Assembly: GCA_034440495.1 (NCBI GenBank)
Contig: JAWXCE010000029.1
Coordinates: 1-35,236, forward strand
Reading direction: 5' to 3'
DNA: 35,236 nucleotides
Origin: JAWXCE01 sp034440495
GTDB taxonomy: Bacteria; Pseudomonadota; Alphaproteobacteria; Rhizobiales; Rhodomicrobiaceae
Of this stretch, positions 7,990 through 15,979 are shown piece after piece. A program made the position numbers and the translations under genes. Within the stretch, counting starts at the first letter, position 1; each line of letters starts with the position of its first letter. Below the pieces are notes generated by a model, which saw only the letters and a program-made list of their open reading frames with translations, was not told the DNA's origin and made no database searches.

Positions 7990-9183
7990 TCAGGAACTGG
8001 CAGTGATGGCGCGGGCGAAATCGCGCGCGCTGAAGGTTTGTAAGTCGTCGATACCCTCACCGACGCCAATGGCGTGCACGGGGATGCCAAATTTATCGGC
8101 GATGGCGACCAAAATGCCGCCGCGCGCTGTGCCGTCAAGCTTGGTCATGATGATGCCGGTGACGCCCGCCGCCTTGCGGAACAGTTCGACCTGTTGCAGC
8201 GCGTTCTGGCCGGTGGTGGCATCGAGTATAAGAAGCACGTCATGCGGCGCGGTCGCGTCCACCTTTTTCAGTACGCGAACGATTTTTTCCAGCTCCGCCA
8301 TCAGGTTGGTTTTGTTTTGAAGGCGTCCAGCGGTGTCGATGATGAGCACATCGCGGCCATCATCCTGCGCCCGCTGCAACGCTTCGTAGGCGAGGCCAGT
8401 CGCGTCGGACCCTTGCGCCCGCGATATGACCGGCGATCCGGTGCGCTCGCCCCAGATTTTGAGTTGCTCAATGGCCGCCGCGCGAAACGTGTCGCCCGCC
8501 GCGAGCATTACGGATTTGCCCGCCTCGCTCAAATCCTTCGCCAGCTTACCGATGGTGGTTGTTTTGCCGGCCCCGTTGACGCCGACAACGAGGATCACAT
8601 GCGGGCGGTTTGCGTCGTCGAGTTTTAACGGTTTGGCGATGGGGGCAAGCGCTTTTTCCACCTCGTCGGCGAGAAAGCTGCGCACCTCGTCGGGCGAAAT
8701 TTCCTTATTGAAGCGACTTGCCGAGAGAGCCTGTGTGATGCGACGCGCAGGCTCCAGGCCAAAGTCCGCCTGGATGAGCGTGTCCTCAAGCTCCTCCAGC
8801 GTTTCCGTATCGAGGCCGCGCTTGGTGAAGATGCCGGTGACGCTTTCCGACAACTTGGACGAGGTTTTGACAAGCCCGCCAGTCAGCCGCTGAAGCCAAC
8901 TTTTCTGCGGCGCGGCCTCAGGCTCCGTCACGGGCAAGGATGTTTCATTAGCCGCACGTGCAGGCTCTTCTAAAATCTCGGCATCATAAAATAGAGGATG
9001 GATATCTGCACGATCTGCCATCTCCAAAGGCTGAGTCGCACTTTGTGGCGCCTCGATCAATGCCGGGCCAGTTTGCGTTTCATGAGTTTCAGCCTTCGGC
9101 GCCTCATATTCCTCTTCAGGCACGAAGTCGCCCGAAAAGAACCGGCTTAGAAAGCCCTGCTTTTTCTTCTCCGGTTTACTCAC
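7990..9183 (-). CDS. ftsY: Signal recognition particle receptor FtsY
   Basis: FtsY is the membrane-associated GTPase that receives the Ffh-ribosome complex. Using the GTG at 9183 gives 397 residues: a basic amphipathic start (SKPEKKKQGFLSRFF), an acidic linker to about residue 100, then the NG domain. GTPase motifs are GVNGAGKTTTIGKLAK, DTFRAAAIEQL, DTAGRLQNK and TKLDGTARGG. The GTG overlaps the mtaB stop by four bases (GTGA) and has GGAG about 11 bases upstream. The longer frame to 9258 runs inside mtaB and looks like out-of-frame sequence. Coupling to mtaB and close spacing to yciB make this one operon. Confidence 0.96.
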   Translation of the reverse strand: MSKPEKKKQGFLSRFFSGDFVPEEEYEAPKAETHETQTGPALIEAPQSATQPLEMADRADIHPLFYDAEILEEPARAANETSLPVTEPEAAPQKSWLQRLTGGLVKTSSKLSESVTGIFTKRGLDTETLEELEDTLIQADFGLEPARRITQALSASRFNKEISPDEVRSFLADEVEKALAPIAKPLKLDDANRPHVILVVGVNGAGKTTTIGKLAKDLSEAGKSVMLAAGDTFRAAAIEQLKIWGERTGSPVISRAQGSDATGLAYEALQRAQDDGRDVLIIDTAGRLQNKTNLMAELEKIVRVLKKVDATAPHDVLLILDATTGQNALQQVELFRKAAGVTGIIMTKLDGTARGGILVAIADKFGIPVHAIGVGEGIDDLQTFSARDFARAITASS

Positions 9184-10436
9184 GCCGAAAGCGCTCCGGT
9201 CAACTTGCCCACGGCATGACCCGTGACGCGGGCTGTCACGATGGTGCCTTGCTCGCATGCGCCATCGACGGTCATTTCGGTGAAGTCGCGAGCGCGCCCA
9301 AGCTCGGCGTTTTCCATTAGCAACTCCACACTGCGACCGGCGAAGCTTTCTAGGTGACGCCCCACAGCTTCGGCCGCACGGGCGCGAAGGCGTTGCGCAC
9401 GCTCCTTCACCAGCGCGCCATCAAGCTGCGGCATCCGCGCGGCGGGCGTGCCGGGTCGCGCGGAGAACGGGAAGATATGACAAAAGGTGAGGCCGCAATC
9501 GTCGATCAACCGCTCGCTGTTGGCGAACATTTCATCCGTCTCTGTCGGGAAGCCCGCGATGAGGTCGGCGCCGAAGCTGATGTCCGGGCGCAGCCGCCGC
9601 GCCTCGGCGCAAAACGAGACCGCATCAGCGCGGGCGTGGCGGCGCTTCATGCGCTTCAAGATCATGTCGTCGCCAGATTGCATAGAGAGGTGCAGATGCG
9701 GCATCAACCGCTCCTCCTCGGCCAGCGCGCGCATGAGTTCGCCGTCCGCCTCGATGGTGTCGATGGAGGAGAAGCGCAGGCGGCGCAACTCCGGGCATTC
9801 GCGCAAAATGAGCCGCGCCAGGCCGCCAAGCGTGACGCCATCGGCTAAGTCCGTTCCGTATGCGGTAATGTCCACGCCGGTAAGCACGATTTCCGGATAG
9901 CCGCGCTCGACAAGCTCACGAGTTTGCATAAGAACTGCGGCGACCGGCACGGAGCGTGACGGCCCACGGCCATAGGGGATAATGCAAAACGTGCAGCGAT
10001 GATCGCAGCCATTCTGCACCTGCACGTAAGCGCGGGCGCGGCTGCCAAAGCCGCCAATCATGTGATGCGCTGTTTTCGCGACGGCCATGATATCGCCAAC
10101 GCGGGCGCGTTCCGCTACTCCGCCCGCCAGGTCGCGGAAAGTGTGCGCCGCCATCTTCTCCGTATTGCCAATCACATGATCGACCTCAGGCATTGCCTCG
10201 AACGCGCCCGGATCGATCTGCGCCGCGCAGCCCGTGACGATGATTTTCGCATCCGGCTGCTCGCGACGCGCCCGGCGGATGGTCTGGCGCGCTTGCCGCA
10301 CCGCTTCCGAAGTCACCGCGCACGTGTTCACGATCACCGCGCCCACCAGCCCGGCGGCGCGCGCGTGTTCGTCCATCGCCTGCGTTTCGTAAGCGTTGAG
10401 GCGGCAGCCGAAGGTGATGAGGCGATTTTCGTTCAT
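9180..10436 (-). CDS. mtaB: tRNA t6A37 methylthiotransferase MtaB
   Basis: MtaB is a radical-SAM enzyme that turns t6A37 of certain tRNAs into ms2t6A. The 418 residues show the three N-terminal cluster cysteines (C11 in FGCRLNAYE, C39 in VNTCAVTSEA, C70 in VTGCAAQ), the radical-SAM triad CDHRCTFC near residue 145 and the block SMQSGDDMILKRMKRRH. A C-terminal TRAM-like segment starts about residue 360 (RSVELLMENAE). The start overlaps the dapF stop by one base (TAATG), so the two are translationally coupled; the end overlaps ftsY. The short length and these motifs fit MtaB rather than MiaB. Confidence 0.94.
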   Translation of the reverse strand: MNENRLITFGCRLNAYETQAMDEHARAAGLVGAVIVNTCAVTSEAVRQARQTIRRARREQPDAKIIVTGCAAQIDPGAFEAMPEVDHVIGNTEKMAAHTFRDLAGGVAERARVGDIMAVAKTAHHMIGGFGSRARAYVQVQNGCDHRCTFCIIPYGRGPSRSVPVAAVLMQTRELVERGYPEIVLTGVDITAYGTDLADGVTLGGLARLILRECPELRRLRFSSIDTIEADGELMRALAEEERLMPHLHLSMQSGDDMILKRMKRRHARADAVSFCAEARRLRPDISFGADLIAGFPTETDEMFANSERLIDDCGLTFCHIFPFSARPGTPAARMPQLDGALVKERAQRLRARAAEAVGRHLESFAGRSVELLMENAELGRARDFTEMTVDGACEQGTIVTARVTGHAVGKLTGALSA

Positions 10437-11308
10437 TAAGCGATCCGGCGCGAAGCAAACTCGTTCGTAACCAAAGTCGTTTCGCCTTCATACTCTAGCA
10501 TCCATGGTCCTATCATATGAATGTGGTTATCGCACTCTCGCCAATGGATGAGAAGGTCGCCTCCAGGCAAACTCACCGTGACCTCGCGTCCAGTCAAACC
10601 ATTACGCGCCGCCGCTATCCCTGCCGCGCAGGCCGCTGTTCCGCACGCTTTGGTCATGCCTGCGCCGCGTTCCCACACACGCAAAATCATTGAACCGCCG
10701 GATGTAATCTGGGCGAGGGATACATTCACCCGCTCCGGAAACAGCGAGTCTGTTTCCACACGCGCCCCAATTGCCGCCAGATTGTAGCTTGCAGCGTCAT
10801 CGACCCAGAAAATACAGTGCGGATTGCCAACATTGACCGCGCTAGCAAAATCCAGGTTTGGTAGACCATCCCCGGCGAACGCGAAATTTAACGCCTTGGT
10901 GTCCATTTCACGCGACAGGGGAATTTCGGCCCAGCCAAAGCGTGGCTCGCCCATATCCACCGTAACCATGCCATCGTCGCGCATCCACGCGGGCAGAACG
11001 CCCGCAGCGGTTTCAACCGACACATCGCTGCATTCAAGCTCTTTGCTAATAATTGCTCCGACGCACCGCGTGGCGTTACCGCAAGCCGAGACTTCCGACC
11101 CATCGGCGTTCAGAATGCGCATGAACACGTCGGCGCGGGCGGACGGCTCCATGATAATGATTTGGTCGCAGCCAATGCCGGTCTGGCGATCCGCGATGCG
11201 GCGCGCTGCAGCAGCATCGATCTCAATACGCGTCACGCGGCCATCGAAGACAGCGAAATCGTTGCCGAGGCCGTTCATTTTGCGAAATCTGGTGTAGGGC
11301 ATTTGCAT
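10436..11308 (-). CDS. dapF: Diaminopimelate epimerase DapF
   Basis: DapF converts LL- to meso-diaminopimelate for peptidoglycan and lysine synthesis without a cofactor. The 290-residue reading starts MQMPYTRFRKMNGLGNDF. It has both catalytic cysteines in family context, C76 in ACGNATRCV and C222 in KACGTAACAAG, plus VNVGNPHCIFWVD and PERVNVSLAQ. It is first of the coupled dapF-mtaB-ftsY-yciB chain. No strong Shine-Dalgarno is seen before the first ATG. The second ATG, two codons in, is an alternative start. Confidence 0.97.
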   Translation of the reverse strand: MQMPYTRFRKMNGLGNDFAVFDGRVTRIEIDAAAARRIADRQTGIGCDQIIIMEPSARADVFMRILNADGSEVSACGNATRCVGAIISKELECSDVSVETAAGVLPAWMRDDGMVTVDMGEPRFGWAEIPLSREMDTKALNFAFAGDGLPNLDFASAVNVGNPHCIFWVDDAASYNLAAIGARVETDSLFPERVNVSLAQITSGGSMILRVWERGAGMTKACGTAACAAGIAAARNGLTGREVTVSLPGGDLLIHWRECDNHIHMIGPWMLEYEGETTLVTNEFASRRIA

Positions 11309-11431
11309 AATGTTTATATGGCCGTCTGAATCGCAAAAAACAAATAAATCTCGCTTGGCACGCTGTAAGCAAGCAACTGTATCACGATATCCCTATCGGG
11401 ACTGCCGTTAAGGATGCCCAAGGAGCCTACC

Positions 11432-11665
11432 ATGTCTGACAGCGCCATCATGTTTATTGCTATTTACCCCGCCGCGATGTTCATTGCCGGGCTGGCCGCC
11501 GCGATTATTGCACCGAAGCGTGGACGGGATCAGACCTGGTGGGGTATCTTCTGCTTTTTGTTCCCGCCGCTCCTTATTATGCTGTTATTGATGCCCAACG
11601 GGCGGAATTGGCGCACGCGCAATCCCTTAGACGACGCAAACGCGGATGACGGTCACTTTTTCTGA
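11432..11665 (+). CDS. Small two-helix membrane protein of unknown function (77 aa)
   Basis: I start this at ATG 11432 because AAGGAG (11420-11425) lies 6 bases upstream; an in-frame GTG/ATG extension to 11414 would overlap that site. The protein has two hydrophobic helices (IMFIAIYPAAMFIAGLAAAII and FCFLFPPLLIMLLLM) joined by a basic loop with DQTWWG, and an acidic C terminus (DDANADDGHFF). It runs against its neighbours and its end overlaps the ccmG stop region by 13 bases. I do not recognise a named family. A clear ribosome site and membrane pattern support a real gene. Confidence 0.7.
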   Translation: MSDSAIMFIAIYPAAMFIAGLAAAIIAPKRGRDQTWWGIFCFLFPPLLIMLLLMPNGRNWRTRNPLDDANADDGHFF

Positions 11666-12258
11666 GCCGTCGCCACCGCGCGGGCCTGTTCGATTGCGGG
11701 AAGAAGTTGTGTTGACAAGGTGTTGGCGTTGATTTCGCCAATCAGCTTGAACACGACTTTGCCCGTGTGATCGACCACGAATGTCTCGGGCACCCCGTAG
11801 ACGCCCCATTCAATACCGGCTTTGCCGTCCGCGTCGAAGCCGACCGCCTCGAACGGGTTGCCGCGCCGGGCGAGAAAGCCGCGCGCCGCCTCCGCCGAGT
11901 CCTTATAGTTGATGCCGACGATGCGCGCGGCTCCAGCCTGCTGCAGACGCATAAGGTAAGGGTGTTCGGCGACGCAGGGCGTGCACCACGACGCCCACAC
12001 GTTGACAAGCGTCACCTCGCCATTCGCGAGATCGGCGCCAGACAGACCCGGCACATCGACGTTGTCTGATTTTAGCCCGGGCACGCCGCCTAGCGCGAAC
12101 TGCGGCGCGGGCTTGCCAATAAGCGCGGATGGAATTTTCGATGGGTCGCCGGTGTAAAGCGCATACACAAACAGCGCGCAAAGTGTTGCGAATAACACCA
12201 CCGGAATGAACACGAGGCCGCGAGAGCGTTTTGCGGGCGTGATGGTCTCTATAGTCAT
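11653..12258 (-). CDS. ccmG: Cytochrome c maturation thiol:disulfide oxidoreductase CcmG/DsbE
   Basis: This is a membrane-anchored periplasmic thioredoxin-fold protein that keeps apocytochrome c cysteines reduced for haem attachment. From the ATG at 12258 it has 201 residues: one N-terminal membrane anchor (GLVFIPVVLFATLCALFVYA), the family entry IGKPAPQFAL, the active site WASWCTPC (C92, C95) and the cis-proline loop YGVPETFVVD. The start overlaps the ccmD stop by four bases (ATGA). An upstream in-frame extension to 12345 falls inside ccmD and is rejected. It is the last gene of ccmC-ccmD-ccmG. Confidence 0.95.
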   Translation of the reverse strand: MTIETITPAKRSRGLVFIPVVLFATLCALFVYALYTGDPSKIPSALIGKPAPQFALGGVPGLKSDNVDVPGLSGADLANGEVTLVNVWASWCTPCVAEHPYLMRLQQAGAARIVGINYKDSAEAARGFLARRGNPFEAVGFDADGKAGIEWGVYGVPETFVVDHTGKVVFKLIGEINANTLSTQLLPAIEQARAVATAQKK

Positions 12259-12425
12259 TCGCTGCTCCTGCCGCGCCGGGTGACGCCGCGCGATTCGAGG
12301 TCTTTTAAAATGCGTTGCTGCGATCGCTCGCCTAGCACCACCCACAGGAGAAGGCCCAGCAGCACCGCACCAGTGACGCCATACGATGCGATAATGAAAA
12401 CCGCGTGTTTGCCAAGATCAAGCAT
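12255..12425 (-). CDS. ccmD: Heme exporter protein CcmD (56 aa)
   Basis: CcmD is a small single-helix membrane protein that helps release holo-CcmE from the CcmABC complex. I translated 56 codons: start MLDLGKHAVFIIASYG, a single membrane helix to about residue 32 (LLGLLLWVVLG), then a basic tail ERSQQRILKDLESRG. The size, the LGKHAVFI start and position between ccmC and ccmG are diagnostic. It starts 3 bases after the ccmC stop and overlaps ccmG by four bases. Confidence 0.93.
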   Translation of the reverse strand: MLDLGKHAVFIIASYGVTGAVLLGLLLWVVLGERSQQRILKDLESRGVTRRGRSSE

Positions 12426-12428
12426 CGC

Positions 12429-13178
12429 TCACTCCGCCGGCTGGAACTGGAAGTGCGGCTGCGCGGCCTGTTGCATCAGACGCGCAGAGCGGCGTTTCAA
12501 AATTTCCACACGCATCGCCTTCAGATGCAGCAGGAAAAACAGCAGGGTGAACGCGATGGCCATCACCAGCAGCGGCGTAAGGATGGAGGAGTGGATGGCG
12601 GGCGCGTCCAGCCGTGAGACGCTGGCAGGCTGGTGCAGCGTGCTCCACCACTCGACGGAGAACTTGATGATGGGGATGTTGATGAATCCGACCAGCGCGA
12701 GAATGGCGGCGGCTCGCCCTGCGCGGGAGTAATCATCGATTGCCTCCCACAACGCCATCAGCCCGAGATAGAGGAAAAACAGCACGAGCACGGAGGTCAT
12801 ACGCCCATCCCATTGCCAATACGTGCCCCAGGTCGGTTTGCCCCAGAGCGAGCCGGTGACGAGCGCGAGAAACGTAAACGCCGCGCCAATCGGCGCCGCG
12901 GCCTTCATCGACACATCCGCGAGAGGATGGCGCCACACCAGCGAGCCAATGGCCGAAATTGCGATGATCGTGTAGCACATCATGGCGAGCCACGCGGCGG
13001 GCACATGCACGAACATGATGCGCACGGTCTCGCCCTGCTGATAGTCCGGCGGCGCGTTGGCGGCGAGATACAGGCCTGCCGCGAACATCGCGGCTACAAT
13101 GATGGCGAGCACCGGAATCACACGGCCAGACAGGCGCATAAATGCGCTCGGATTTGCAAGGTTAGAAATGGTGTTCAT
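12429..13178 (-). CDS. ccmC: Heme exporter/transfer protein CcmC
   Basis: CcmC is a six-helix inner-membrane protein that hands haem to CcmE in the periplasm. The 249 residues show the tryptophan-rich haem motif WGKPTWGTYWQWD, preceded by VHVPAAWLAMMCY and followed by FVGFINIPIIKFS-type sequence (LVGFINIPIIKFSVEWW), both with conserved histidine/tryptophan context. It leads directly into ccmD. The ABC-transporter genes ccmA and ccmB, which often precede ccmC, are not upstream: the next gene on this strand is an EamA transporter. GGGGCG lies shortly before the ATG. Confidence 0.95.
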   Translation of the reverse strand: MNTISNLANPSAFMRLSGRVIPVLAIIVAAMFAAGLYLAANAPPDYQQGETVRIMFVHVPAAWLAMMCYTIIAISAIGSLVWRHPLADVSMKAAAPIGAAFTFLALVTGSLWGKPTWGTYWQWDGRMTSVLVLFFLYLGLMALWEAIDDYSRAGRAAAILALVGFINIPIIKFSVEWWSTLHQPASVSRLDAPAIHSSILTPLLVMAIAFTLLFFLLHLKAMRVEILKRRSARLMQQAAQPHFQFQPAE

Positions 13179-13261
13179 AGGCGCGCCCCGGATTCATGCT
13201 AATTATTAATATAGCGCCTCTGTATTCGCGCGCTATAGTCACAATACGCGGCTTATTGGCG

Positions 13262-14173
13262 TTAGCGTGGCGTACCGGTGACGAGGGCGACGCCCGCGGC
13301 GGCCACCGCCATGCCGAGGAGCGCCAGCACGCCGAGTTGTTCGCCGAACATGGCCCACGCCAGCACGGCGGTGAGGGGCGGCGTCAGGTAAAACAGGCTT
13401 GCGACCTTCGAGGCGGCGCCGCGCCGCACCAATATCCACAGCAGCGTCATCGCCCCAAGCGAACACACGATTGCGAGCCACAGGCTGGCGAAAATCAGCT
13501 CGCCCGTCCATTGCACGCCCCGCGTGTCGAACGCGAACGCCAGCGCGCCCATGAACGCGGCGGGCGCGGCATATTGGATCGCCGATCCCGTCCACAAATT
13601 CATGCCCGCGCAGAACCGCTTCTGGTACAGCGTGCCGAGTGTAAAACCTGACAGCCCGACGAACGCCAGCGCCACGGCGGGCGGCCATACCGCGCCCGCG
13701 CCGAGCTTCTCCCACAGCGTCAGCAACACGCCCAGCAGCCCGAGCGCGAGACCGACCCATTGGACGCGCCGGACGCGCTCGCCTAGAACCGCGCCTGCCA
13801 GTAAACCGGTGAGCAGCGGCTGCAGCGCGCCAATAAGCGCGACAAGTGCCAGCGGCATTCCCGTGGACATGACCGTAAACATGGAGCCGATGCCCATCGC
13901 GTTCATCAGCAGTCCGGCAACGGCGATGTGCCCGGCCTCGCTCCAGCTTCGCGGCCATGGCGCGCGCATCAGCATAAGGATGGGGATAACCGCCACGGCC
14001 GACAGCGCCATGCGCAATGCGACGAACGAAAACGGCTCGATATGCGGCAGGCCGAGCCGCGCACCAGCAAACCCCGTGCTCCATAGGAACACAAACGCAG
14101 CGGGCATCAGCGCAATCAAAACGCCGTTGCGCGTCTTCTGCGGGGTGAGGGGGAGATTTTCTGCAGACGTCAC
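13262..14173 (-). CDS. EamA/DMT-superfamily permease
   Basis: This 303-residue protein has about ten hydrophobic helices in the two-fold EamA pattern. The first half starts with AAFVFLWSTGFAGARLGLPH and the FVALRMALSA block. The second half starts near AVALAFVGLSGFTLGTLYQK, with YLTPPLTAVLAWAMFGEQLG close to the end; both halves carry the proline/glutamate helix typical of these exporters. The substrate cannot be told from sequence. It lies 83 bases before ccmC on the same strand, and a 10-bp inverted repeat covers its start, so it may be separately controlled. Confidence 0.88.
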   Translation of the reverse strand: MTSAENLPLTPQKTRNGVLIALMPAAFVFLWSTGFAGARLGLPHIEPFSFVALRMALSAVAVIPILMLMRAPWPRSWSEAGHIAVAGLLMNAMGIGSMFTVMSTGMPLALVALIGALQPLLTGLLAGAVLGERVRRVQWVGLALGLLGVLLTLWEKLGAGAVWPPAVALAFVGLSGFTLGTLYQKRFCAGMNLWTGSAIQYAAPAAFMGALAFAFDTRGVQWTGELIFASLWLAIVCSLGAMTLLWILVRRGAASKVASLFYLTPPLTAVLAWAMFGEQLGVLALLGMAVAAAGVALVTGTPR

Positions 14174-14217
14174 AGACGGACTTTCGTGTTTAACCTGCGC
14201 CTGTATATCCGTCTGTG
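14171..14217. promoter_or_regulatory. Inverted repeat over the start of the EamA gene
   Basis: CACAGACGGA (14171-14180) and TCCGTCTGTG (14208-14217) are perfect 10-bp complements separated by 27 bases. The left arm overlaps the ATG of the EamA gene. It could be an operator or an mRNA leader hairpin; no regulator is implied. Confidence 0.4.
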
Positions 14218-14283
14218 GACGTATGAGTCACTGCCTATACGCTGGTCTCCCATACGAATTTTCAAACCTTGCGTAATCACGCT

Positions 14284-14699
14284 TTAACGATCCGCCTGAT
14301 CTAGCTCATCCGTCAGACGCTCCAGAACCCGGCATTCCGCGACGCTTTCCTTTGCGCAAGCTGTCAACAGCCCTGTAATTCCGTCTCGAAGAACCTGCAA
14401 CCTTGCGATTTTATCGTCGATTGAATGGAGATGGTTGCGCGCGATGCTGTCTGCGTTGGCGCAGGGCCGCTCGGGGTGCTGGGAAAGCTCCAGCAGCGCG
14501 CGGATCGCGGCGATTTCAAATCCCAGGTCGCGGGCGTTGCGCATAAAGCTCAAGCGGCGCAAATGGGTATCGCCATAACATCTCTGTCCGCCCTCGGTTC
14601 GCGGCGGCACTGGCATGAGCCCGATATCCTCGTAATACCGCAAGGTTTGCACCGCATATCCGGTGTGCCGAGCTAGCTGCCTATTGTATATTCACCCAT
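14284..14699 (-). pseudogene. MerR-family metal-type regulator with N-terminal frameshift
   Basis: MerR proteins bind between a -35 and -10 box set 19 bp apart and twist the DNA on metal or stress binding. The ATG at 14699 opens MGEYTIG, then runs into TAG. One base added near 14677 restores LARHTGYAVQTLRYYE, the helix-turn-helix, and the frame then runs to 14284 (about 138 residues). The middle has FMRNARDLGFEIAAIRALL. The tail has cysteines in PERPCANAD and LLTACAKESVAECRVLE, the arrangement of ZntR/CadR-like metal sensors. It is divergent from dsbB, and two matching MerR-type promoters lie at 14709 and 15920. Translation from an internal start (14652) would lack part of the DNA-binding domain. 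Confidence 0.82.
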
Positions 14700-14708
14700 T
14701 TTTTTCTC

Positions 14709-14739
14709 TTGAAGCTACAACAGCCATAGGTATTAGGGT
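14709..14739 (+). promoter_or_regulatory. MerR-type promoter P1 (dsbB-dsbA)
   Basis: A -35 TTGAAG (14709-14714) and a -10-like TAGGGT (14734-14739) are separated by 19 bp, the long spacer typical of MerR-activated promoters. The spacer holds an imperfect dyad CTACAA-CAG-CCATAG. It lies between the divergent merR and dsbB starts and matches promoter P2 at both boxes. Confidence 0.75.
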
Positions 14740-14767
14740 GCGCCAGAATTCATTGCAAGGAATTGAA

Positions 14768-15229
14768 ATGTCATCCATTGCTCCATCCATTTTGAGCGGA
14801 AGCGTAATCCAGAACAGGCAAGTCTGGAGTTTGCTGTTCGCCGCCTGGGCGGTCGCGCTCGTGTCCACATTTGGCGCGTTGTTCATTAGCGAGGTGATGG
14901 GCCAGACGCCGTGCCTGCTTTGCTGGTATCAGCGGATATTCATGTTCCCTCTCGCGATCGTGTTCGGCGTTGCATGTTACGCATCCGATCCAGCGTCATG
15001 GCGCTATGCGCTCCCATTGGCGGCTATCGGATAGCTTGTCGCTGCCTATCATAATCTGCTTTATGCGGGCGTCGTCTCCGAGGCGATTATCCCCTGCGGG
15101 ACAGGCCCATCCTGCTCCAGCGCCGATCTGAACGTTGTCGGCTTTATCCCGATACCCCTGTTATCCCTTGGCGCATTCACCGCCATTATCATTCTTCTTA
15201 TTCTCATTCGCCGGAGGGCCTCCCCATGA
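14768..15229 (+). pseudogene. dsbB: DsbB-family disulfide bond protein interrupted by an in-frame TAG
   Basis: DsbB/BdbC proteins reoxidise DsbA with quinone. The frame from ATG 14768 (GGAATT upstream) gives the first membrane helices and the cysteine pair CLLCWYQR (C49, C52). Codon 89 (15032-15034) is TAG. The same frame goes on: LVAAYHNLLYAG, the second cysteine pair PCGTGPSC, a last helix and the TGA at 15227-15229, 152 residues in all. So a single substitution removes the second half, including two of the four redox cysteines. The downstream dsbA ATG overlaps the TGA. Read-through is possible but nothing in the sequence supports it. Confidence 0.83.
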
Positions 15230-15875
15230 CGCAACGCATGATCGTTATTCTGACAATTGCATTCGCTTTAGCGGGATTCGCTATTGCTGGATTTTTTTAC
15301 AACCGAAACGCGCCAACGCCACAAACGGCTGTAACTTCTGCTGAAAATACACCCTTGTCCGCCCAGCCTCCCCGGTGATTGGACGCGCCGATGCGCCCGT
15401 GACTATAGTCGAGTTTTTCGATCCCGCCTGCGAGTCGTGCAGGGCGTTTCATCCTACCGTGAAGCAAATTCTGGCGGAACATTCGAATGATGTGCGCCTC
15501 GTCGTGCGCTATGCGCCATTGCACAATGGCTCAGAGGAAGCTGTCCGTATTCTCGAAGCCGCGCGACTGCAGGGCAAATTCGAGGCTGTTCTGGAGGCTT
15601 TACTTAATGCTCAACCAATGTGGGCGTCTCAGAGCGCACCCGACTTGAATAAGGCGTGGGACGCGGCTCAAAAAGCGGGACTGGACGAGGTGAGGGCTCG
15701 ACGCGACATGACCTCACCGGAGATCGATGCCATTTTACGGCAGGATATAGCCGACATGGCCGCCGTGCGTCTGAAGGGAACGCCGACTTTCTTTGTAAAC
15801 GGCAAACAACCACCACAGTTCGGACGGCGCGAACTCGCCGATTTCGTGCGCGCGGAAGTGCAAGCGGCGCGGTAA
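15226..15875 (+). pseudogene. DsbA/BdbD-like thioredoxin-fold protein, frameshifted
   Basis: The ATG at 15226 overlaps the dsbB stop. It encodes a membrane anchor or signal (MIVILTIAFALAGFAIAGFF) and linker up to PLSAQPPR, then TGA at 15376. One extra C in the CCCC run at 15370-15373 would join it to VIGRADAPVTIVEFFDPACE, which continues SCRAFHP (active site CESC), the cis-proline loop GTPTFFVNG and the end at 15875, about 216 residues. The second part alone has a GTG at 15375 but no signal peptide, so a product from there would stay in the cytoplasm. Partner dsbB is also broken. Confidence 0.83.
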
Positions 15876-15919
15876 CCGGCGAACACAATCTCGTTTCAGG
15901 GAAAGGCATCATTTTGGGC

Positions 15920-15950
15920 TTGAAGCTACAGTCGCTGTAGGGATTAGGGT
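15920..15950 (+). promoter_or_regulatory. MerR-type promoter P2 (CDF-like transporter)
   Basis: TTGAAG (15920-15925) and TAGGGT (15945-15950) flank a 19-bp spacer holding a perfect dyad CTACAG-TCG-CTGTAG (15926-15940). This is the classic layout of a MerR metal-sensor operator. It is nearly the same as P1, so one regulator probably serves both. Confidence 0.88.
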
Positions 15951-15979
15951 CGTCCTTGTCATCTATGGGAGTTAAGCAA

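Noticed and set aside
9184..9258. ATG start for ftsY at 9258
   Set aside because: The added 25 residues lie wholly within mtaB and are not FtsY-like; the GTGA overlap at 9183 is the usual coupling.
13239..14084. Second minus-strand frame over the EamA gene
   Set aside because: It is Arg/Ala/Gly-rich and has no membrane pattern; the frame at 13262-14173 gives a proper ten-helix permease.
15032..15034. Amber codon in dsbB read as a programmed read-through or special amino acid
   Set aside because: No read-through context or stem is evident, the position is not a redox residue, and the partner dsbA and regulator merR are also broken; plain decay is simpler.
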